A stretch of 64,000 nt of DNA, taken from the NCBI GenBank assembly GCA_963812475.1, contig CAWEVI010000032.1, positions 1 through 64,000 on the forward strand, read 5' to 3'. Under the pieces are notes generated by a model that was not told the origin of the DNA, did no database searches, and worked only from the letters and a program-made list of their open reading frames with translations. Shown here piece by piece: positions 43,454 through 52,631 of this stretch. A program made the position numbers and the translations under genes. Within the stretch, counting starts at the first letter, position 1. Each line of letters starts with the position of its first letter. This DNA is from JAMXLO01 sp963812475 (GTDB lineage: Bacteria; Pseudomonadota; Alphaproteobacteria; Acetobacterales; Acetobacteraceae).

Positions 43454-44422
43454 ATGTCCCCGATCGCCCAGCCTCCACTTCCGGCCTTCGAGGTGCGCTT
43501 GACGGCACCCGACCTCAGCCGCTGGGTGGAAGGCAACACCGGGGTCGCGGGTTTCACCACGCGCGCATCCGACCAGCCGGGACCCCATGTTGCGCTGCTC
43601 GGGATCTCGCATGGCAATGAAATTGCCGGCGCGATCGTGTTGGACCGATTGCTGCGGGCCGGCCTTGCGCCCAGCCGGGGCAAGCTGACCCTCGGCTTCA
43701 TCAATCTCGCGGCCTACGAGCGCTTCGATCCACGCCATCCGACCGCATCGCGTTTCGTCGATGAGGATATCAACCGGGTCTGGGACCCGGCGGTGCTGGA
43801 CGGGCAGCGTCATTCGATCGAACTCGACCGCGCGCGCGAAATCCGTCCGCTGATCGACACCGTCGATGCGCTGTTCGATCTGCATTCCATGCTATGGCCG
43901 TCGGACCCGCTCATCCTGTGCGGCACGTCGCCGAAGGGGCGGCATCTCGCGATCGGCGCCGGCGTGCCTGGGCTCGTCGTTGCCGATCATGGCCATGCCA
44001 GCGGCCGGCGGTTGATCGACTATCCCCGGTTTTCCGACGCAGCCACGCCGTGCGCCGCCAGCCTTGTGGAAGCCGGACAGCACTGGGACGGCATGACGGT
44101 TGATACCATGCTTGCAAGCGTTGCCGGCCTGCTGCGCCAACTGGATACGGTCACTGAGCATCCCGTGCTGCCGCCGCCACCCGCCCGCGTCAATCGCCGC
44201 TTCGCCGAGGTCACGGTGGTTGTGACCGCCGCGACGACCGGCTTCGCGTTCGTGCAGCCCTATCGCGGCGGCGATATCATCGCACGGCGCAACACGCTGA
44301 TCGCGTTGGACGGCGAGACGGAGATCCGCACGCCGTACGACGACTGTCTGCTGGTCATGCCGAGCCTGCGCCCGAGCCGCGGCCACACGGCGGTTCGGCT
44401 GGCGCGTTTCGTGGCGACGTGA
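43454..44422 (+). CDS. Succinylglutamate desuccinylase/aspartoacylase family protein (322 aa)
   Basis: Zn-dependent M14-like deacylase (AstE/AspA family). Zinc ligands lie in LLGISHGNEIAGAIVLD (His and Glu) and a His in VDALFDLHSMLWPSDP; the Arg of NRVWDP (DEDINRVWD) and the C-terminal cap follow. ATG 43454 is the first conserved start; the frame is open upstream into argE. It sits 17 bases after the ArgE-like gene and is probably co-transcribed. It is likely to cleave an N-acyl amino acid, consistent with its neighbour. A short duplicate of its 3' region occurs at 44880-44917. Confidence 0.87.
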   Translation: MSPIAQPPLPAFEVRLTAPDLSRWVEGNTGVAGFTTRASDQPGPHVALLGISHGNEIAGAIVLDRLLRAGLAPSRGKLTLGFINLAAYERFDPRHPTASRFVDEDINRVWDPAVLDGQRHSIELDRAREIRPLIDTVDALFDLHSMLWPSDPLILCGTSPKGRHLAIGAGVPGLVVADHGHASGRRLIDYPRFSDAATPCAASLVEAGQHWDGMTVDTMLASVAGLLRQLDTVTEHPVLPPPPARVNRRFAEVTVVVTAATTGFAFVQPYRGGDIIARRNTLIALDGETEIRTPYDDCLLVMPSLRPSRGHTAVRLARFVAT

Positions 44423-45368
44423 GAGCAACGGCGGCCAACGCCTGACGCTGACGGAGCCGATCAGCAAGCCGCACCTGCGGGGGAAGGTGGAGCGGGACGG
44501 TGTCCGAGCATTCTAGAAGGCATCGGGTCGCCGACAGTCCGCGGGACATCATCGACAAATTCGCCAGCATCCGGCTCTAACTGGGCGATTTTGATGCGGA
44601 AGGCCTGGCTGCGGACCGGCTCCGCTCCGATCCGGTCGAGCGCCGCCTGGAACGCATTTGCGTGCCCTTCGCGGCATGGGCAACCGTTTGCGGCACTCCT
44701 AAGACCAGATCAATTTCTAGGTGATCTGGGAGGTGGACGCGACCCGGCTTCCTCAGTTGGAGAACGCCACCATGCAAGCATTCGAAGGGTGGCGGCCCGA
44801 GGGCGAGGCATAGGCAGAAAGATCGAGCCGGTACCAGAATGTTCCCGATCGGGCCCAGTCGTAGGCAAGGGACAGCGGGACGGAGATCCGCACTCCGTAC
44901 GACGACTGCCTGCTCGGGCATCCGTGCTGTTGTGCCGGCTACGGAATGTCACGGCGAAATGCCGCTAGGCGACGGCCAGGCGGCGTCGAATTAACTGCCT
45001 TTTGCCGGGCAACGATGGACCCGGTGAGCTAGACATTGTGGTATGCTAAGCAAATCGCTGCGAAAGAAACCTTCGGCATTCCCTTGCTGGGCGCTGGAGG
45101 AATGGATGGCGGCAGGCCAGATTGCAGAGCCTCGATTGACCCGTCTGCGGGTCAGCTTTACACGGTCATATCAGAGGGCTAACGTACACCTCCGAAATGG
45201 CTGCGCCGAATTCGACCGCACAGATGGCGGTCTGGCGAGCGGTGGTCAAGTGCGACTGGGCGTTTGGCAAGGGTGGGTGCGGACCGCTCAAGACAGAACG
45301 AATGGTTCCACACACGAAACACGAAACCTGATGGCGCCAAATAGCGGCGCCAAACACACACGAGGTTG
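44423..45368. other. Intergenic with gene relics
   Basis: No intact gene. The stretch 44880-44917 repeats the AstE-like coding sequence at 44328-44365 (35 of 38 bases; reading TEIRTPYDDCLL), a decayed duplicate fragment. A small plus-strand frame ending at 44580 (RHRVADSPRDIIDKFASIRL) looks protein-like but is unidentified. From 45040 to 45368 no motif is visible; it is the leader of the histidine kinase gene. Confidence 0.45.
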
Positions 45369-47180
45369 ATGTTGTCGCCGGATACGCGTTGGACAGCGTG
45401 GCTGAGACGGCTGAACCTCATCCGCCATATCCGGCTCGACGTTCCCTGGTTGGGCGGGGCAGCCCGCCATTTGCTCAGTGGCCGTGCCCTCATCGTCGGC
45501 GCCTTGCTGCTGCCGGCACTTCTGTACGGCGTCGTGGCACTGCAGGACCGCAAATTGGTGTTAAACCGCGCCGAACTGCTTGTTTCGAGCACCGACAGGA
45601 TATTCGAGGAAAATGCCCGTGGCGTGCTCCAGACCCACAAGCTCATCGCCAACATGGTAAATGACCACATTCGTGGTCTGGATTGGCAGGAGATTGCCGC
45701 CTCGGAAGCGCTGCACGAATATCTCGCCGACATTGTGCGCAACTATCCACAAATCCAATCCCTGTGGCTGATCGATCGCTCCGGACACGTCCGCAATACC
45801 AGCGCTGTGTTCCCGGCTCCATCGGTCAGCGTGATCGATCGCGACTACTTCATTGCCCTGCGCGAACACGATACCGGGTTGTTTTTGGGACGGCTCGTCC
45901 ATGGTCGCGTTTTCACCGAGGAAATCTTCAACGTTGCGATCCGCCGATCGAGCCCGTCGGGCAGTTTCGACGGTGTCGTCGTCGTGTCAGCATTGCCATC
46001 GTACTTCGCGAACTTCTGGAAAGACGCGGCCGGCGAGCCGGGTGCCGCTGCCGCCCTGGTTCGCCAGGACGGAGCAATTATCGCGCGCGAGCCTGCGGCC
46101 AATGCCGACACGCCACCACTCCCAGCGACCAGCCAGCTCATGCAGGCGATCGCACGGAGCGATACCGGCCTCATTCGCGGTGTTTCGGCGATTTTTGGCG
46201 GTGAGCGTCTCTACGCGTTTCAAAAAGTTTCCGGCTTCCCGGCTTATGCGGACTACGGCATCAGCGTGAAGGGCGCCCTTCGAACCTGGCACCAGCACCT
46301 GATCCTCTATGGTGCATTCTTCGGAGTCGGAACGCTCGCCCTGGCGGTGCTGGCGGTTGTCGCAGCGCGACGTGCGGAGCGGGAGGCAGCCGCGCTTCAT
46401 GCCTGGCGCGAGACCGCTGAGCGATTGCGCGAGGAAGCCGAGCACCGCAAGATCATCGAGGGCGAACTGCGTCAGGCGCAGAAGATGGAAGTACTCGGAC
46501 AGGTTGCCGGCGAGGTCGCACATGACTTCGGCAACATCCTGACTGTCATTTCCGGCCGGTTGGAAATGCTGCAAAATCATCCCGGCGATGTCAAAATGCT
46601 GACATTGGCCCAGGAAGCAGCGGCGCGCGGCACGAGTGCGGTCCATTCGATGCTTTCGTTTGTCCGACGGCAACCGCTGCGCTCCCAGGTTTTCGATCTG
46701 AATGCCACTTTGGGAGGCATGGAGAGCCTGCTGCGCCAAGCCACGGGTGCGCTGGTGCGGCTCGATATGGTGTTGGCGCCCGCGCCATGTTGGACCGAGG
46801 CCGATCAGAACCAGACGGAACTCGCAATTCTCAATCTTGCCCTGAACGCGCGCGATGCGATGCCGGAAGGGGGGACGCTCACCGTGACGACCAAGACGGT
46901 ACGATTGGCAGGCGAACCGGACGACCTGGCAGGCGATTTCATCACTCTTGCCGTCACAGACACGGGAACAGGCATGCCTCCCGAGGTAAAGGCCAGAGTG
47001 TTCCAACCATTCTTTACCACCAAGGGGCCAGGGAAGGGCACCGGCCTCGGCCTGAGCATGGTTTACGGCTTCGCCAATCAGTCACACGGTGCCGTCACCA
47101 TCGACAGGTACCTGTCGGCCGAGGCACGTCCGTGGTGCTGTATTTGCCGCGCTGCGTGCCCAAAGCGGACAACGCAATGA
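45369..47180 (+). CDS. Membrane-bound Cache-type sensor histidine kinase, 3' end frameshifted (603 aa)
   Basis: Two-component sensor. A transmembrane helix (about residues 41-58) leads to a periplasmic dCache-like sensor with the block SVIDRDYFIALREHDTGLFLGR, a second helix (about 310-335), a coiled-coil linker (ERLREEAEHRKIIEGELRQAQ) and the HisKA box with the phosphoacceptor in GEVAHDFGNILTVISG. The HATPase boxes are present: N-box NLALNARDAMPEGG, G1 VTDTGTGMPPE, F-box PFFTTK, G2 GKGTGLGLSMVYG. Near 47105-47110 the frame slips: the expected end (VPVGRGTSVVLYLPRC) lies in another frame ending at 47215, so only the last 25 or so residues are altered. It could still be active. No response regulator is adjacent. 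Confidence 0.88.
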   Translation: MLSPDTRWTAWLRRLNLIRHIRLDVPWLGGAARHLLSGRALIVGALLLPALLYGVVALQDRKLVLNRAELLVSSTDRIFEENARGVLQTHKLIANMVNDHIRGLDWQEIAASEALHEYLADIVRNYPQIQSLWLIDRSGHVRNTSAVFPAPSVSVIDRDYFIALREHDTGLFLGRLVHGRVFTEEIFNVAIRRSSPSGSFDGVVVVSALPSYFANFWKDAAGEPGAAAALVRQDGAIIAREPAANADTPPLPATSQLMQAIARSDTGLIRGVSAIFGGERLYAFQKVSGFPAYADYGISVKGALRTWHQHLILYGAFFGVGTLALAVLAVVAARRAEREAAALHAWRETAERLREEAEHRKIIEGELRQAQKMEVLGQVAGEVAHDFGNILTVISGRLEMLQNHPGDVKMLTLAQEAAARGTSAVHSMLSFVRRQPLRSQVFDLNATLGGMESLLRQATGALVRLDMVLAPAPCWTEADQNQTELAILNLALNARDAMPEGGTLTVTTKTVRLAGEPDDLAGDFITLAVTDTGTGMPPEVKARVFQPFFTTKGPGKGTGLGLSMVYGFANQSHGAVTIDRYLSAEARPWCCICRAACPKRTTQ

Positions 47181-47242
47181 TGAAGCAGCACACTGAGGAT
47201 ATCGCAGCCCCATAGGGGAAACGCGGCCCGCTCAACCGCGGA

Positions 47243-48004
47243 TCAGCCGTCCACCTCACCGGGTATCGGCTCCTTGCCGAACCCCGCGATGATCGCCGTC
47301 ACCTCGTCGATAGCCGCCTGCGCGGCCGCCGCGTCTGTACCCTTGGCGACGATCGCGACACCGTTGCCGCCGGGCCGGTAGAACGGGTAGCTGCCGATAT
47401 CGAGCTCGGGAAACTTCGCCTGCACCGCGCCCAGCGGCCCGGCGATGATGCCTTCAGGCAACCCGACGACATGCACCGCGCACGATACGACCGGCGCCCC
47501 ACCCTTCAGTCGCGGCGCCAACCATTCAAACATCGACTGCATGACACGCGGCACGCCCGCCATCACATAGACGTTGCCGATCTGGAAACCGGGCGCTACC
47601 GACATCGCATTATCGATCAACGTGGCGCCGCGCGGCATCGTTGCCATGCGCTGCCGTGCCGCGTTGAACTCACCCGGCTTGTAGCTGCGCTCCATCCGAG
47701 CCCAGGCATCCGGATGTGGCTCCCACGGCACGCCGAATGCCGCCGCAATGCATTCACTGGTAATGTCGTCGTGCGTCGGCCCGATGCCGCCGGTGGTGAA
47801 CACATAGTCGAACATCGCGCGGACTTCGTTCACCGTGCCGATGATCGTCGCGGGCACATCGGGAATCACCCGCACTTCGCGCAGTGGAATGCCACGCTCG
47901 CCCAGGCCCTTCGCGATGAACCGGATGTTGGCGTCCTGGGTGCGGCCCGACAGCACTTCGTTGCCGATGACCAGCAGGCAGGCGATGGGGTTCTTGTCGG
48001 GCAT
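47243..48004 (-). CDS. MoaB/CinA N-terminal-type molybdopterin-binding protein (253 aa)
   Basis: Protein with the MoCF-binding fold shared by MogA, MoaB and the N-terminal half of competence/damage-inducible CinA. Motifs are VIGNEVLSGRTQDANIRFIA, VFTTGGIGPTHDDITSE, and NVYVMAGVPRVMQSMFEW. The C-terminal amidohydrolase (pncC) domain of CinA is absent. It is a common stand-alone alphaproteobacterial version whose role, possibly nucleotide or molybdopterin processing, is not settled. It lies 10 bases after the GNAT-Nudix gene and is likely co-transcribed with it. Confidence 0.88.
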   Translation of the reverse strand: MPDKNPIACLLVIGNEVLSGRTQDANIRFIAKGLGERGIPLREVRVIPDVPATIIGTVNEVRAMFDYVFTTGGIGPTHDDITSECIAAAFGVPWEPHPDAWARMERSYKPGEFNAARQRMATMPRGATLIDNAMSVAPGFQIGNVYVMAGVPRVMQSMFEWLAPRLKGGAPVVSCAVHVVGLPEGIIAGPLGAVQAKFPELDIGSYPFYRPGGNGVAIVAKGTDAAAAQAAIDEVTAIIAGFGKEPIPGEVDG

Positions 48005-48014
48005 CGGTGCGTCC

Positions 48015-49109
48015 TTAGAGGAAATCGCGCAACAGCGGGATCAGCGGCTTGTCGGCCGGCGGCATCGGGTAATCGGCAAGCTTCTGAGGCCGCACCCAGG
48101 CAAGCGTCTGGTTCTCGCGCGGCTTCGGCATGCCCTTCCAACGGCGGCACAGATACAGCGGCATCAGCAGATGGACGCGCTCGTATTCGTGCGACGCAAA
48201 GGCGAACGGCGCGAGGCATGCGGCGGAAACGTCGATTCCCAATTCCTCCCTCAACTCGCGGATCAGCGCGGCTTCCGGCGTCTCGCCGGGGGCGAGCTTG
48301 CCACCGGGGAATTCCCACAGGCCGGCCATCGGCTTGTCCTCCGGCCGGCGCGCGAGCAGCACGCGGCCATCGGCATCGACCAGGGCACAGGCCGCGACCA
48401 GCAGCAGCGGCTTGACGCCAGGCTCAGCCGCCTCCTGAACCGCCTCGGCGTGGCCGAAAATATCCTCGCGGCTTGCCTTGAAGCGCCACACCGGATGTTC
48501 GCCACCGCGCGCGAGGAAGGGTCTCGTGGCATCATCGATCTGGCGAAAGCCGATGCGCCGCAGCACGGCGACCGAGGCCGGGTTGTCGGTCACAACCCCG
48601 GCTTCCAGTCGCTCGACGTTGAGATTGGCAAGCGCCCAGCGCGCCACGCGCCCCGCTGCCTCGGTGGCCACGCCATGACCCCAGAACCGCCGGCCGACCC
48701 AATAGCCCAACCTGCCGCAGCGTTCCTTGGCGTCAACCTCCAGGCGAACGGTTCCGACCATCACCTCGTGCTCACCCTCCCGGCCAGTGATCGCCAGAGT
48801 ATAGGCGCCCCCCTTGGCCAGTTCGTTCCGGGTGGACAGGATCCACTCGTCCGCCAACTCGCGCGGGTAGGGGAACGGGACTGTTGTCAGGTTGCGCGCG
48901 ACCTCCCAATCATTGACCAGCCGGTGCATCGCCTCGGCATCCTCGGGGATCAAGGGGCGTAGGATCAGCCGTTCCGTGGCGAGCGGCGCGAATGTGTCGG
49001 GAGGCGCCAAGGGATCGAGCACCGCGGCAAGGTGCGCCTCCGGGGCTGACCCAGAGGCCTGTCTGGTCCGCCTGGATTTCCTGGTCTTGACCGCACGCAA
49101 ATTTGTCAT
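48015..49109 (-). CDS. Fused GNAT acetyltransferase-MutT/Nudix hydrolase (364 aa)
   Basis: Two-domain protein. Residues about 40-210 form a RimJ/RimL-like GNAT N-acetyltransferase (TERLILRPLIPEDAEAMH, RLGYWVGRRFWGHGVATEA, AGVVTDNPASVAVLRRIGF). Residues about 230-364 form a MutT-type Nudix pyrophosphohydrolase with the box GKLAPGETPEAALIRELREE followed by LGID, expected to sanitise oxidised dGTP (8-oxo-dGTP). The start at 49109 (MTNLRAVKTRKS) is preferred; an upstream in-frame codon at 49226 gives a non-conserved extension. It heads a minus-strand pair with the MoaB-like gene. Confidence 0.9.
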   Translation of the reverse strand: MTNLRAVKTRKSRRTRQASGSAPEAHLAAVLDPLAPPDTFAPLATERLILRPLIPEDAEAMHRLVNDWEVARNLTTVPFPYPRELADEWILSTRNELAKGGAYTLAITGREGEHEVMVGTVRLEVDAKERCGRLGYWVGRRFWGHGVATEAAGRVARWALANLNVERLEAGVVTDNPASVAVLRRIGFRQIDDATRPFLARGGEHPVWRFKASREDIFGHAEAVQEAAEPGVKPLLLVAACALVDADGRVLLARRPEDKPMAGLWEFPGGKLAPGETPEAALIRELREELGIDVSAACLAPFAFASHEYERVHLLMPLYLCRRWKGMPKPRENQTLAWVRPQKLADYPMPPADKPLIPLLRDFL

Positions 49110-49324
49110 CGTTGGTGTATCGCATGGACTCGCTGGGTCCGGCACGCCGGAGGGCGGCGAAAGTGGCTCAGTCCTGCACATCTGCGCAAGCTCGCCGCGT
49201 CTTCGCACCGCACCAAAGCCGGCCATGCTGGCATTCCATACACTCCTGTAACAGTGGATTGACGATCCATATCGCCCGATCTGCTACCCACGCGGATTAT
49301 CCATAAACGGGGGAAGCGGGACGC

Positions 49325-50617
49325 GTGGGAGCAAACGTCCAGCCCACCATCGATGAGCAACTCCGGCTAGCAACGCTGCGGGAGTATGGCATCCTCGACA
49401 CGCTGCCCGAAGACTGTTTCGACAATCTGGTCCGCGCAGCGGCAGCGTTGCTCGCCGCACCGATCGGTCTCATCTCGCTGGTTGATGAACGGCGGGTCTG
49501 GTTCAAGGCACGGGTCGGCCTCGACGCGGTCGAAATACCCCGCGAGCACGCGTTTTGCGCCCACGCCCTGCTGACGGGCGGCGCGGCGATGGTGGTAGCA
49601 AACGCCAACGTCGATCCGCGCTTCCGCGAAAACCCGTTGGTCATCGGCGCCCCGCACGCCAGGTTCTTCGCAGGCGTATGGCTCACCGCGCCGAACGGCA
49701 TGCCGATCGGCATGCTGTGCGTTCTCGACGCCGTCCCACGCACACCGCCGGACACGCGCCAGATCGCCGCCCTGACCGACCTGGCTGCTCTCGCCATGGA
49801 GGCGATCGAACTGCGCAGCGCGGGACGTGCAGCACAGGAGACCGCCCGCATCAATCGTCTGGTCGCCGACCGGCTGCACGAGGCGCATCGCGGCCTGCTG
49901 GCTGCCTACCGCGCGAAGAGCGAGTTCCTGGCAAGCCTGTCGCACGAGTTGCGAACACCACTGCATGCGATAATCGGCTATGCTGACCTGATCGCCGCCG
50001 CGGTCCCGCCACCGCTGGCTCCGTCCGGCCATGCGCAGGCGATTTCCGAGGCAGGGCGACACATGCTGACCCTGGTCAACGACATCCTGGAATTCAGCCG
50101 CCTGGAAGCAGGACAGGTGCCGCTCGCCTGGCACCATGTGGCATTGCCGGGTCTGGTTGACGAAGCGCTGCGGATGGTCGGCGCCTTCGCCCGCTCGCAC
50201 GAGGTTCGGATGGTCCAGGAGGTCGGCTGGCCGGATTGCAAGGTGCGCGGCGATCCGGTGCAACTCAAGCAGGTGCTGCTCAACCTACTGACCAACGCGA
50301 TCAAGTTCACCCCACCCGCCGGCACGGTTCGGGTCGGTCTGTCCAACGACGGCGACGGTGCGGTCGCGCTGGACGTGGACGACACCGGCATCGGCATAGC
50401 GCCCGAGGACATCGCCAAGGTGCTGACCCCGTTCGGCCAGGTGGTGGCGCAGGACGGCGAGCCGCGCGAGGGTACCGGGCTCGGCCTGCCGATCGCCCGT
50501 TGTCTGGTGGAGCGCCATGGCGGCTCGCTCACGATCGAAAGCCGGCCGGGTGAGGGGACCAGGGTGCGGATATCGCTGCCCGCTCTGCGCCGAAGCGCGG
50601 TGGGGCTGGCGTCATAG
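49325..50617 (+). CDS. GAF-domain sensor histidine kinase (430 aa)
   Basis: Soluble sensor kinase. The N-terminal GAF domain (about residues 20-165) is of the LREYGILDTLPEDCFDNLV type with VDERRVWFKARVGLD and REHAFCAHALL. HisKA carries the phosphoacceptor in FLASLSHELRTPLHAIIGY. HATPase boxes are LLNLLTNAIKFTPP (N), DVDDTGIGIAPED (G1) and GTGLGLPIARCLVERHGG (G2). It starts at GTG 49325 after a GGGGGAAGCGGG site. There is no transmembrane segment or receiver domain, and no response regulator lies next to it. GAF ligand unknown. Confidence 0.92.
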   Translation: MGANVQPTIDEQLRLATLREYGILDTLPEDCFDNLVRAAAALLAAPIGLISLVDERRVWFKARVGLDAVEIPREHAFCAHALLTGGAAMVVANANVDPRFRENPLVIGAPHARFFAGVWLTAPNGMPIGMLCVLDAVPRTPPDTRQIAALTDLAALAMEAIELRSAGRAAQETARINRLVADRLHEAHRGLLAAYRAKSEFLASLSHELRTPLHAIIGYADLIAAAVPPPLAPSGHAQAISEAGRHMLTLVNDILEFSRLEAGQVPLAWHHVALPGLVDEALRMVGAFARSHEVRMVQEVGWPDCKVRGDPVQLKQVLLNLLTNAIKFTPPAGTVRVGLSNDGDGAVALDVDDTGIGIAPEDIAKVLTPFGQVVAQDGEPREGTGLGLPIARCLVERHGGSLTIESRPGEGTRVRISLPALRRSAVGLAS

Positions 50618-50691
50618 CATTGACCGCGGCTGCTCTGGACGCGACGGGCGCGACGCGCGAGGGTCGCGCACCAGCGGGAAGAGGCTCGGTC

Positions 50692-51516
50692 ATGCAAATC
50701 GGCATTCATCTGCCCCACATTGGCCGCAAGGCCAGCCCGGACGCGATCCGACGCGCCGCCCTGCAGGCCGAGGAACTCGGGTTTGCCGATGTCTGGGTGA
50801 GCGAGCACATCATCATCCCGAAGGACGCAAACTATCCGCCGTCGGCGAATTTCTGGGACCCGGTGCTGACGTTGACCTGGGCCGCGGCTTGCACGCAGCG
50901 CGTGAAGCTTGGCACCAGCGTGCTGGTGCTGCCGATGCGCCATCCGCTGCCGCTGGCGAAGGAACTGGCGACGTTGCAGAACCTGTCGCGCGGGCGGCTG
51001 ATCCTGGGCGCCGGCGTCGGCTGGATGGCAGCCGAGTTCAACGCGCTGGGCGTGCCGTTCCGCGAGCGTGGCCGTCGGATGGACGAGGGCATCGCCATGA
51101 TGAAGGCGGTATGGAGCGAGGACCCGGTGAGCTTCCCCACGCGTTGGATACCGGCCGAAATCACGGAGATGCGCATGCAGCCCCTGCCCTGCGCACCGAT
51201 CCCGATCTGGATCGGCGGGTCATCGGATGCAGCGATCGCACGTGCCCTTAGGCTGGACGGCTGGCACGGCAGCCGCGTGACCCCCGAGGAGGCACCGGCG
51301 ATGGTACAGCGTCTGCGTGCGGGACGCCCGGATGGGGGGTTCACCGTCTCGCTGCGGACCGCGTACGACGGCAAGGATGCGGGCGCGCTGCGCGGCCGGC
51401 TGGACGCCTACAAGGCAGCCGGCGTGGAGCACGTGCTGGTTGCGCCGGAGGAGCGCGGCATCGAGGAGTATCTCGGCGCCGTGGAGCGCGTGGCGCGCTG
51501 CGCCGAGGGGCTTTGA
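50692..51516 (+). CDS. LLM-class (F420-dependent-like) oxidoreductase (274 aa)
   Basis: TIM-barrel flavin/F420 monooxygenase-reductase of the luciferase-like superfamily (TIGR03619 type). Motifs: MQIGIHLPHIG, ALQAEELGFADVWVSEHII, TSVLVLPMRHPLPLAKELATL, LSRGRLILGAGVGWMAAEF, and PIWIGGSSDAAIARAL. The start at 50692 gives the family N-terminus; the frame is open from 50620. Most members use F420 or FMN; which one cannot be decided here, and F420 use would require cofactor genes elsewhere. Confidence 0.87.
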   Translation: MQIGIHLPHIGRKASPDAIRRAALQAEELGFADVWVSEHIIIPKDANYPPSANFWDPVLTLTWAAACTQRVKLGTSVLVLPMRHPLPLAKELATLQNLSRGRLILGAGVGWMAAEFNALGVPFRERGRRMDEGIAMMKAVWSEDPVSFPTRWIPAEITEMRMQPLPCAPIPIWIGGSSDAAIARALRLDGWHGSRVTPEEAPAMVQRLRAGRPDGGFTVSLRTAYDGKDAGALRGRLDAYKAAGVEHVLVAPEERGIEEYLGAVERVARCAEGL

Positions 51517-51601
51517 GAAGGTGGCCTCATTTCGCCCTGTTCGGCATTTCCACGCTTCCGTCATCCGCGCACTCCCAATCGTCATTCCCGCGCTTTCAAT
51601 T

Positions 51602-51674
51602 GTCATTCCCGCGAAAGCGTGAAGCCAGGCGACAGCATGCTCGATGCTTGGATTCCCGCTTTCGCGGGAATGAC
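51602..51674. repeat. Dispersed inverted repeat
   Basis: The left arm GTCATTCCCGCGAAAGCG at 51602-51619 pairs exactly with its complement ending at 51674. The core GTCATYCCCGCGAAAGCG is the same as in the repeat at 13248-13326. A further partial copy (GTCATTCCCGCG) precedes it at about 51580. It follows the LLM gene and may act in termination. Confidence 0.8.
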
Positions 51675-51771
51675 GATAGAAGTGCGCACGTGACGATAGA
51701 TGCACGCACGCGGCGAATGCGAACGACCAGCCCGTGATCCTTGCCACTCATTGTTTGCCGGAGCTTGCACG

Positions 51772-52590
51772 ATGATCGACCCTGCCACCGACCGCGTCTT
51801 GATCACCGGCGCCGCGGGAGCCATCGGCACCGCGCTGCGTAACGGCCTCCGCGGCGAATGGCGCAACCTGCGCCTGACCGACGTGAAACCGATCACCGAT
51901 CCGACGCCCAACGAGGAATGCATCGTCGCCGATGTCAGCGACCGCGCCGCCGTCGAACGCCTGACGGATGGCGTGGCGGCCGTGGTGCACCTCACCGGCG
52001 TGGGCGGCACCTACACGCTGGAGGACCTGTTCCGCGTCAACGCGCGCGGCGTATTCGACGTGTTCGAGGCAGCGCGCCTGGCCGGCGTGCAGCGCATCGT
52101 GTACGCCTCCAGCAACCACGCGTTCGGCTGCTATCCGATCACCGAGCGCGTCTCCCCTGCGCTGCCGCCTCGCCCAGACAGTCTCTACGGCACGTTCAAG
52201 GCGTGGGGCGAGACGATGCTGCGCTGCTACTACGATCGCCACGGCATCCGGTCAGTTGCGCTGCGCATCGGCACGTATCGGACGCTGCCGATCGACCAAC
52301 GCTCGCTCGCCACCTGGCTGTCGCCCGGCGATGTCGCGCGGCTGGTGGACTGTTCGCTGCGCCATCCCGACCCCGGCTGTCTGGTGGTGAACGGCTATTC
52401 CAACAACACGCGCATCAAAACGTTCGATCCGAATTGGGAATTCCTCGGCTACCACCCGAAGGACAATGCCGAGGATCACGTGGAGATGCTGCGCGGCATG
52501 GGCGTTGACGTGGACGGCCCGTGGGAATGGCCCGAGCATGGCGGCTCGCACGCGCGTGCACCGGAGCGCGCACCCCGGCGCTCCGACTGA
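51772..52590 (+). CDS. NAD-dependent epimerase/dehydratase, uronate dehydrogenase-like (272 aa)
   Basis: Extended SDR protein. The Rossmann motif is LITGAAGAIGTALRNGL, followed by VVHLTGVGGTYTLEDLFRVN, catalytic Ser in VYASSNHAFG and the Tyr-x3-Lys pair in SLYGTFKAWGE. LRIGTYRTLP and the downstream GDVARLVDCSLRHPD match the uronate dehydrogenase (Udh) type, oxidising galacturonate or glucuronate to aldarolactone. The start at 51772 is preferred over 51700. The MFS gene 41 bases downstream might import the sugar acid, but it is frameshifted. Confidence 0.88.
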   Translation: MIDPATDRVLITGAAGAIGTALRNGLRGEWRNLRLTDVKPITDPTPNEECIVADVSDRAAVERLTDGVAAVVHLTGVGGTYTLEDLFRVNARGVFDVFEAARLAGVQRIVYASSNHAFGCYPITERVSPALPPRPDSLYGTFKAWGETMLRCYYDRHGIRSVALRIGTYRTLPIDQRSLATWLSPGDVARLVDCSLRHPDPGCLVVNGYSNNTRIKTFDPNWEFLGYHPKDNAEDHVEMLRGMGVDVDGPWEWPEHGGSHARAPERAPRRSD

Positions 52591-52631
52591 AAAGCGCCGG
52601 CGAACCGGGGCGGCAACACAAGGGCACTCGC

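Noticed and set aside
45043..45368. Plus-strand 108-codon frame upstream of the Cache kinase
   Set aside because: Composition is not coding-like and no start signal precedes it; it probably is leader sequence.
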